Position numbers and translations under genes: made by a program
The notes under the pieces: model-generated
What the model was told of the DNA's origin: nothing
The model's database searches: none
Seen by the model: only the letters and a program-made list of their open reading frames with translations
Source: Bradyrhizobiaceae bacterium Ga0074131
GTDB taxonomy: Bacteria > Pseudomonadota > Alphaproteobacteria > Rhizobiales > Xanthobacteraceae
Direction of reading: 5' to 3'
DNA: 64,000 nucleotides
Assembly: GCA_001464035.1 (NCBI GenBank)
Contig: LNEC01000019.1
Coordinates: 682,001-746,000 of the forward strand
In this document: one piece after another, positions 57,662-64,000 of the stretch
Numbering within the stretch: the stretch's first letter is position 1
Layout of the letters: each line of letters starts with the position of its first letter

Positions 57662-57763
57662 GGTCGTCTCCGGCGGGAAGCGACCCTTTCATTAGCCTGT
57701 CGAATTGGTTCGATAAAATACAAAGATTGTAACATATCGTTCTGTTTCGTAAACTAAGCCGCC

Positions 57764-58645
57764 ATGGCGACCCTCAACTACCATCACCTGCGCTATTTCT
57801 GGGCGATCGCCCATGAAGGCAGCCTCACGCGCGCTGCCGAGCGCCTCAACCTGTCCCAGTCGGCGCTCTCGGTGCAGTTGGCAAAGCTCGAACTGCAGTT
57901 GGGTCATCCCCTGTTCGAGCGGGCAGGCAAGCGGCTCGTCCTCACCGAGGCCGGCAGGATCGCGCTCGATTACGCCGACACCGTCTTCCAGGCTGGCGAC
58001 GAACTCGTCAGCACCATGCAGGGCCGGCCGGTCGATCGGCGGCAGGCTTTCAGGGTCGGCGCGTTGACGACGCTGTCGCGCAATTTCCAGTTGGAGTTCC
58101 TCCGCCCGTTGGTCGGCCGTGCGGACGTGGAGCTGATCGTCAGGTCGGGCACGATGCGCGACCTGCTTGCGCGGCTCGAGGCCCACGAGATCGACGTGGT
58201 GCTTGCCAACAGCGCCCCCCAGCACGACGCACGATCTGACTTTCGCAACCGCCTGCTCGATCAGCAGCCGGTGGCGCTGGTCCGGCGACCGGGCGTCCGA
58301 TCCAATTCCTTCCGCTTCCCGGAAGACTTGCGCACCGAGCCGATCCTGCTGCCCAGTCTCGACAGCGAAATCCGCGTCGCGTTCGACCGGATCCTCGAAC
58401 TCGCCGGCGTGCGCCCGGTGATTTCCGCCGAGGTTGATGACATGGCGATGCTACGGCTTCTGGCGCGCGACAGCGACGGTCTCACCCTGGTGCCCCCGAT
58501 CGTGGTGCGCGACGAACTCGCCGCCGGCGTGCTCGTTGAAGTTTGCCCCATCCCAAATCTCAGCGAAAGCTTTTACGCCATCACGCAGAAGCGGCGCTTT
58601 CCCAATCCATTGCTCGGCGAACTGCTCACGGTACAGCGCAGGTAG
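57764..58645 (+). CDS. LysR family transcriptional regulator
   Basis: NYHHLRYFWAIAHEGSLTRAAERLNLSQSALSVQLAKLELQLGHPLFERAGKRLVLTEAGRIAL; divergent from dabBA. Confidence 0.93.
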   Translation: MATLNYHHLRYFWAIAHEGSLTRAAERLNLSQSALSVQLAKLELQLGHPLFERAGKRLVLTEAGRIALDYADTVFQAGDELVSTMQGRPVDRRQAFRVGALTTLSRNFQLEFLRPLVGRADVELIVRSGTMRDLLARLEAHEIDVVLANSAPQHDARSDFRNRLLDQQPVALVRRPGVRSNSFRFPEDLRTEPILLPSLDSEIRVAFDRILELAGVRPVISAEVDDMAMLRLLARDSDGLTLVPPIVVRDELAAGVLVEVCPIPNLSESFYAITQKRRFPNPLLGELLTVQRR

Positions 58646-58685
58646 TTCTGCGAACTTCGAGTCAGGCCTGCGGTATCATGCGACG

Positions 58686-59186
58686 TCATCCAGGCGTCCG
58701 ACCCTGGACATCCGCTACAAACCGCTCGATCAGGCGCTTGTCGCCACCGGACTTTCGGTCGGCATCGCAAATCGTCGTCGTTGCGCGAGGCGCGCGACCG
58801 AGCATGGCGGCCATGTCGTCGAACGCTTGAGACCCTACAACGCCTCCCGCCGTGGCGAACGCCGCATAAGGCACGTTCGCCGGAAGGGGATTGGCGCGCA
58901 GCCAGCCGCGGACGACCGGATTGAGCTTCCACGCCCATATCGGCGTGCCGATGATGACGAGATCGTAGTCGCCAGGCTTGCGCGACGCGGGCCTGGCGGC
59001 CCAGGCGAATTTCATGCTGGCCGCGAACCCGCCGAGGAAGAGCAGGGCTTGCCGGCTGCCGGGCAGCGGCTTGACAGCCTCGATTCGCTCGAGATCGGCG
59101 CCGAGCGGCTCGGCAATGGCTGCCGCCGCCGCCTTCGTATGACCCGACACTGAAAAGTAGGCAACGAGGGTTCTCAAGGCCGTCAT
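58686..59186 (-). CDS. Flavodoxin family protein
   Basis: TLVAYFSVSGHTKAAAAAIAEPLGADLERIE...YDLVIIGTPIWAWKLNPVVRGWL. Confidence 0.85.
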   Translation of the reverse strand: MTALRTLVAYFSVSGHTKAAAAAIAEPLGADLERIEAVKPLPGSRQALLFLGGFAASMKFAWAARPASRKPGDYDLVIIGTPIWAWKLNPVVRGWLRANPLPANVPYAAFATAGGVVGSQAFDDMAAMLGRAPRATTTICDADRKSGGDKRLIERFVADVQGRTPG

Positions 59187-59636
59187 CCCCATGCTGGCCG
59201 GCAACGGATCGTTGTTGCTGGCATGGTGAATCATTCTCGGTCTTGCCCTGCGCTGACGGGCGGAAGCACCGTAGAATGCCGTCGCACGATCGCGTTGACG
59301 CAGATCAACGCTCCGCGCGGAGGGCTGGTCTGCCGCATTCACAACGACCACCGAGACGGCATGCGTCGAATCGGTTAGGCGCGCCGCGCGGATTGTCACC
59401 GCATTGGTCCTGAACCCGCCGACCGTGCCCGACGGGTTTGCGTCCCGGTTCTCTCTCGCATATCTGGCTCGAATCAATCGAAACATCGAGCGCCTGCTCG
59501 ACATGTATGAATAGGGGAGGGGACCTGGAGCGTGCCCGTCATAGCGCTTCGCCGGCGCGATCACCACGACCGGCATCGTTGCATGATCGCTTCGTGAAGA
59601 TGGACGCCTCCATGAACGAAGGCGCGGTGGCTCCCG

Positions 59637-60374
59637 CTAGCCGTATCTGGTTTCGAGCCAGCACTTGCCGAATGCCACGATGTCCGGCGCGTCAAACAAA
59701 TAGCTTGAAGCCGAGCCCACCCGCCCCGATCTGTGTCGGCGGGCCGCGACATAGGCCCTTGCGATGGTCTCTACCGCATCCGGCTCTCCCTCACGCGCGA
59801 AGCAATCGAGGATGCCATTGGAATCGAAGTCCTCGCACCTATGCCAGCGCTTGCGTCCCTGCTCGTCGAGCAGCGGCATCTCGTAGGAAACCCGCCGCTT
59901 GTTTGAAATCTCTGCAATCGCCTCGGCGTAGTGCAGTACGGTAACCGCATCGAGGGACGCGCCGAGCAACAGCACTTTTCCGTCGACGGCGAGAAAGCGT
60001 TCGAGAGGCGATCCTGGTCCGTACGCCTGACCCAATCGATGATCCGCTACCAGAAACTCCGCGTGGAGACCGATGGCGACCATCGAGGCGTCCGGATGAC
60101 GACTGCGGTGCGCTTGCGGGTGTGCGACGATGAACTGGTTCAATACACCAAACCCGCGATAGGAGCCGGCGTCGCCTGGATCGTACGCCGGCCAGAGGTC
60201 TCGCTCCTCGGCGCTCAATCGATTTTCGCCCAGCGTCTCGGAATACGGGGACCGATCCCACGAGACGAAAGCCATCACGGTCCCCGCTGGGCCGACTGAG
60301 TCTCGCACGGCTTCCACGATCGCAGCCGGGCCGCCTTCGACCTCGCCAATCGCCTTCAGGGAGGCATGGACCAT
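59637..60374 (-). CDS. Aminoglycoside N(3)-acetyltransferase family protein (start ambiguous)
   Basis: MVHASLKAIGEVEGGPAAIVEAVRDSVGPAGTVMAFVSWD...SRHPDASMVAIG...YGPGSPLERFLAVDGKVLLLGASLDAVTVLHYAE. Confidence 0.82.
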   Translation of the reverse strand: MVHASLKAIGEVEGGPAAIVEAVRDSVGPAGTVMAFVSWDRSPYSETLGENRLSAEERDLWPAYDPGDAGSYRGFGVLNQFIVAHPQAHRSRHPDASMVAIGLHAEFLVADHRLGQAYGPGSPLERFLAVDGKVLLLGASLDAVTVLHYAEAIAEISNKRRVSYEMPLLDEQGRKRWHRCEDFDSNGILDCFAREGEPDAVETIARAYVAARRHRSGRVGSASSYLFDAPDIVAFGKCWLETRYG

Positions 60375-60522
60375 GACGGTGTCACCGGCGCATAGTCCCA
60401 GCGATCGAAGATCGCCGCTCAGCGATGTCCGGGTATGAGACGCGCTGCGAATTTTTGGTCTCCGTATGCAGGCAGGGCCTGATTACCGATACGATAGTCA
60501 GCAGCAGATTGTAATGGGGCAG

Positions 60523-61092
60523 CTACTGGCCGTTACGCTGCAACAGCCCGGCGACCGTATCGATCTGGTCGGTCGAGATTCCGCCGACAAACCCTTCAGG
60601 CAGACGACGGAGGGCTTCTTCTCCGTCGATCCCCTGTGAGAAGCCGCCGCCATGGTATGGGGCGACGACGAAAAACACGCTGTTGACCTTCGAGAGACGA
60701 CGCTGAAACCTGTTGGGCCAACCCCACATCCAGGGGCCGACATTCATCGGCACGAGCAGGACCGAGTTCTGGCACGGCGACGGCATGTAACCGGTCCAGC
60801 CCACCGCGACGTACTGCAAACAGCAGGAACGCAGCGTGGCCCGCGACATGGTGCGCAGGTCCGGAAGCGCCTGCCGCAGCGCGGCGATGGGCTGGTCGCC
60901 GCCGTAAGCCATCAGATTTCCGCGCCGCGCCTTCGGCAACTTGCCCAGATCCTCAGCCAATCTGCGCCCCTCGGCTGGATCGTTGCTCTTGATGTTGATC
61001 AGCAGGAGCTGGTCCGGGAACGCTTTCGACGAATTCGCACCCGAGCGATATTCCCGGAAAGCCGCCCGGCATGAGCCGGCCTTATCACGCAA
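60523..61092 (-). pseudogene. C-terminal remnant of a glycerophosphodiester phosphodiesterase (GDPD)-like protein
   Basis: AFPDQLLLINIKSNDPAEGRRLAEDLGKL...GISTDQIDTVAGLLQRN resembles the GDPD C-terminal half; catalytic N-terminus absent. Confidence 0.55.
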
Positions 61093-61486
61093 GCCAGTTC
61101 TCCACGTTCAGGCCGTGGATACGTTTGAACTCGTTGGCATTGGCGGTCACGATCGTGGCGCCGATCGCATAGGGGTGGGCGGCGATCAGCAAATCGTTGC
61201 CCCCGACCGGTTTTCCAGCCGCTTCCAGTTCCGAGCGGATTCCACCGTATTCGGTGCCGGCCGGCACATCGAAAGGCAGCACGCTGATTTCGCCGAGCAG
61301 ATCTTCGACGGCCTTGCGCAGTCGTTTCGAGCCGCTCTTCGCGCATCCGTAGCGCAATTCGGCCGCCACGATGATGCTGGTGCAGATGTTGTCCTCGCCC
61401 ACCTTGGCGATCCGCTTTGCAGCCTTGCCCTTCGGGTTCCTGATCAGGTCGGAAATGATGTTGGTATCCAGCAGGTGGGACGTCAA
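61085..61486 (-). CDS. vapC: VapC-type PIN-domain toxin
   Basis: HLLDTNIISDLIRNPKG, VAAELRYG, NDLLIAAHPYAIGATIVTANANEFKRI. Confidence 0.93.
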   Translation of the reverse strand: MTSHLLDTNIISDLIRNPKGKAAKRIAKVGEDNICTSIIVAAELRYGCAKSGSKRLRKAVEDLLGEISVLPFDVPAGTEYGGIRSELEAAGKPVGGNDLLIAAHPYAIGATIVTANANEFKRIHGLNVENWLA

Positions 61487-61719
61487 AACATGTCCTCACG
61501 CGCCGGTACGGGATCGTCGATTTCAGGAAGCCTCTCTTGGAGCGGCTTCATCGTCTTGAGCAGGGCGACCAGTCCGCGCTTGCGCACCGGCTCGATCACC
61601 AGACGATCGCCGTCACGGTGCATGATCGCCTCATCGCCAGGTAGTTCGAACTCCGCGGGAATACGCACCGCCTGATTGCGGCCGTTGCGAAACAATCTGA
61701 CGTGCCTCTGCCCGGACAT
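61483..61719 (-). CDS. vapB: VapB/VagC-type AbrB-fold antitoxin
   Basis: RHVRLFRNGRNQAVRIPAEFELPGDEAIMHRDGDRLVIEP; 4-nt overlap with vapC. Confidence 0.9.
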   Translation of the reverse strand: MSGQRHVRLFRNGRNQAVRIPAEFELPGDEAIMHRDGDRLVIEPVRKRGLVALLKTMKPLQERLPEIDDPVPAREDMF

Positions 61720-61884
61720 GAATTGCCTCCTTGGCATATGCCAAAGACATAGGCCGAATTGCGCATCGTCACAACGGGCTCGGGACCGGTCGTTTTCTCG
61801 CGACTTTGCCGAACCTTTCCCGGATGCCGTCGGGCTGCTAAGCCCTCGACGCCCTCTGTTCATCCAGATTCAGACCTGCCATCC

Positions 61885-63117
61885 ATGACCCCTCCCGCCG
61901 TCACCCCCTCGCAAGTCCGCAGCATGCTGCTGCAGCGCGATGAAATCGCGCTGCTCGATCTGCGCCACGAAGCTGCCTTCGCCACCGGCCATCCGCTGTT
62001 CGCCGCCAACATGGCGGCCGGCAGGATCGCACTCGAAGCGGAGGCGAGGCTGCCCCGAAAGGACGTGGCTATTGTTGTCTACGACGCCGGCGAGGGTCTG
62101 GTTGCGCAGGCCGCCGGTCGGCTTGCGGCATTGGGCTACACCAACATTCGTCAGCTTGACGGCGGGCTGCAGGCATGGCGGGCGGCGGGCCATGAAGTCT
62201 TCCAGGACGTCAATTCCTATGCAAAGGCGTTCGGCGAACTGGTCGAGTCGCGCCGCCACACGCCGTCATTGCCCGCAGCCGAAGTCGCGGCCCTGGTGGC
62301 GAGCCAGGCCAATGTCGTCATCCTCGACGTCCGGCGGTTCGACGAATATGCCACCATGAACATTCCCGGCTCCGTCAGCGTGCCGGGCGCCGAACTGGTG
62401 CTGCGCGCCGGCCGCGCCGCACCGGATCCCGCCACCACCATCATCGTCAATTGCGCCGGTCGCACCCGCTCGATCATCGGCGCCCAGTCGCTGATCAACG
62501 CCGGCATCGGCAACAAAGTCGTGGCGTTGCGAAACGGCACGATCGGCTGGACGCTGGCCAGGCAGCCGCTCGAGCACGGCGCCGACCGGCGCGGCGAGGT
62601 TGGTCCGTTCGAGGGTGCGCGACCCAATGCCCGCGATGTCGCCTATCGCGCCGGGGTTCGGCATCTAGGCCCTGCAGAAGCGGCGGCGCTGCAGGCGGCG
62701 GCCGGCCGAACGCTCTATCGCTTCGACGTTCGCTCCACCGAAGAATACGCGGCCGGTCATATCGCAGGCTTTCGCCACTACGCGGGCGGCCAGCTGGTCC
62801 AGGAGGTCGACATGGCTGCTCCGGTGCGTGGCGCGCGGATCCTGCTGTCAGACGATATGGGTGTGCGCGCCGACATGACCGCGTCCTGGCTCGCGCAAAT
62901 GGGCTGGGAGGTTTACGTGCTCGAAGGCGGCTACGATGGCGCGTTGGAAATCGGCGCGCCGCCCACCCTGCCAAAATCCGATCCGGCGCACCGCTACCGG
63001 CGGCCCTACGAGGGCACCGATGTCGATGCGGGCGCGATGCAGGCCTATCTCGACTGGGAATACGGCCTGGTCGAACAGCTCCGCCGCGACGCCAGCCACG
63101 GGTTCTTTGTGATTTGA
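61885..63117 (+). CDS. Triple rhodanese-domain protein
   Basis: Three rhodanese-like repeats; only the middle one has the Cys loop (IIVNCAGRTRSIIGAQSL). Confidence 0.88.
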   Translation: MTPPAVTPSQVRSMLLQRDEIALLDLRHEAAFATGHPLFAANMAAGRIALEAEARLPRKDVAIVVYDAGEGLVAQAAGRLAALGYTNIRQLDGGLQAWRAAGHEVFQDVNSYAKAFGELVESRRHTPSLPAAEVAALVASQANVVILDVRRFDEYATMNIPGSVSVPGAELVLRAGRAAPDPATTIIVNCAGRTRSIIGAQSLINAGIGNKVVALRNGTIGWTLARQPLEHGADRRGEVGPFEGARPNARDVAYRAGVRHLGPAEAAALQAAAGRTLYRFDVRSTEEYAAGHIAGFRHYAGGQLVQEVDMAAPVRGARILLSDDMGVRADMTASWLAQMGWEVYVLEGGYDGALEIGAPPTLPKSDPAHRYRRPYEGTDVDAGAMQAYLDWEYGLVEQLRRDASHGFFVI

Positions 63118-63254
63118 TGCCGAGGCGGCGGTCTTGATTCGCCTGGGGTTTCAATTTTGCGATAGAAGCCATAACGATATTGAGCTGCGTGCGTGCCGCC
63201 AAACCATCCCGTCTGAGCACCCAATCCGCACAACAAAGTAAGGAGCGCCGCCCG

Positions 63255-63815
63255 ATGGCAGACCTGGCCGCCAAGCCGAAACCGACATCGCCGCCGTCGT
63301 GGCCGGACGATGTCTACCGCGTTCTCAAGGAAGCGGATGTCAAGCAGGTTGCGATGGTTCCGGATGCCGGCCATAGCCGCCTCATTCGCGCCTTCGATGC
63401 CGACCCGGAGACGCGCCTCGTCACCCTTACCACGGAAGAGGAAGGCGTGGCCATGCTGGCTGGCGCCTGGCTCGGCGGCCAACGCGGCGTCCTGCTGCTG
63501 CAGTCGAGCGGCGTCGGCAACTGCATCAACATGCTGTCGCTGCCCGCGATATGCCACATGCCGCTGTTGATGCTGGTGACGATGCGGGGCGACTGGGGCG
63601 AGTTCAACCCGTGGCAGATTCCGATGGGCCAGGGCACGCAGGCCGCGCTCGAGGCCATGGGCGTCATCGTCACGCGCGCGGATACCCCTGATGATGTTGC
63701 GCCGGCGGTCTGGGGCGCGGCGAATCTCGCCTTCAACACCTGGCGGCCGGCCGCGGTCCTGATCGGGCAGCGGGTGTTGGGAGCCAAGAACTTCAAGGAG
63801 CTGGCACGCAAATGA
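63255..63815 (+). CDS. TPP-binding decarboxylase alpha subunit (sulfopyruvate/phosphonopyruvate decarboxylase-like, PYR domain)
   Basis: VYRVLKEADVKQVAMVPDAGHSRLIRAF..TLTTEEEGVAMLAGAWLGGQRGVLLLQSSGVGNCINMLSL. Confidence 0.82.
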   Translation: MADLAAKPKPTSPPSWPDDVYRVLKEADVKQVAMVPDAGHSRLIRAFDADPETRLVTLTTEEEGVAMLAGAWLGGQRGVLLLQSSGVGNCINMLSLPAICHMPLLMLVTMRGDWGEFNPWQIPMGQGTQAALEAMGVIVTRADTPDDVAPAVWGAANLAFNTWRPAAVLIGQRVLGAKNFKELARK

Positions 63816-64000
63816 CAAGTCCGAATGCACTCCTTCATCGCCGCGACGTCGTCAACGAACTGCTGCGCGATCGCGGCGATCTCCTCGTCATTGCCGGTCT
63901 CGGCGCCCCGAACTGGGACGTCTCGGCCGCCGGCGACCACCCCAACAATTTTCCGCTGTGGGGGGCGATGGGTGCCGCCGCAATGATGGGCCTGGGCCTT
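63812..64000 (+). CDS. TPP-binding decarboxylase beta subunit (PP domain), partial at window end
   Basis: MTSPNALLHRRDVVNELLRDRGDLLVIAGLGAPNWDVSAAGDHPNNFPLWGAMGAAAMMGLGL; ATGA overlap with the alpha subunit. Confidence 0.75.
   Translation, partial: MTSPNALLHRRDVVNELLRDRGDLLVIAGLGAPNWDVSAAGDHPNNFPLWGAMGAAAMMGLGL

Overview
The window is about 64 kb of high-GC alphaproteobacterial chromosome. Gene content and palindromic repeat families resemble Bradyrhizobium and related Nitrobacteraceae; this placement is inferred from protein recognition, not a search. Most of it is ordinary core genome: chvG/chvI, hugZ-like, pckA, arginase, glgP, pyrE, polA, UDP-glucose dehydrogenase, hrpB, phosphomannomutase, nudC, SRP RNA, dnaX-ybaB-recR, ampG-like, rmuC, def-fmt-truA, dapE/dapD, engB, yidC-rnpA-rpmH, tRNA-Arg. 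Accessory or unusual parts are: (i) a small island at about 21.6-23.7 kb with a wHTH protein coupled to a putative AbiJ-NTD3/PD-(D/E)xK-like protein, plus an unlisted small membrane ORF; (ii) a TetR / (alpha/beta-hydrolase + glycosyltransferase fusion) / MddA-like methyltransferase module at 49.2-53.0 kb with four copies of one palindromic operator; (iii) a dabA-dabB inorganic-carbon uptake pair with a divergent LysR regulator; (iv) vapBC abutting a truncated GDPD gene; (v) a triple-rhodanese gene followed by split TPP-decarboxylase subunits. Sequence-level oddities include a palindromic repeat element embedded in frame inside polA, an argB reading frame missing about 25 nt that encode its conserved K-Y-G-G-H motif, and a frameshifted GIY-YIG gene. 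No database search was run; family names come from recognising motifs in the translations.
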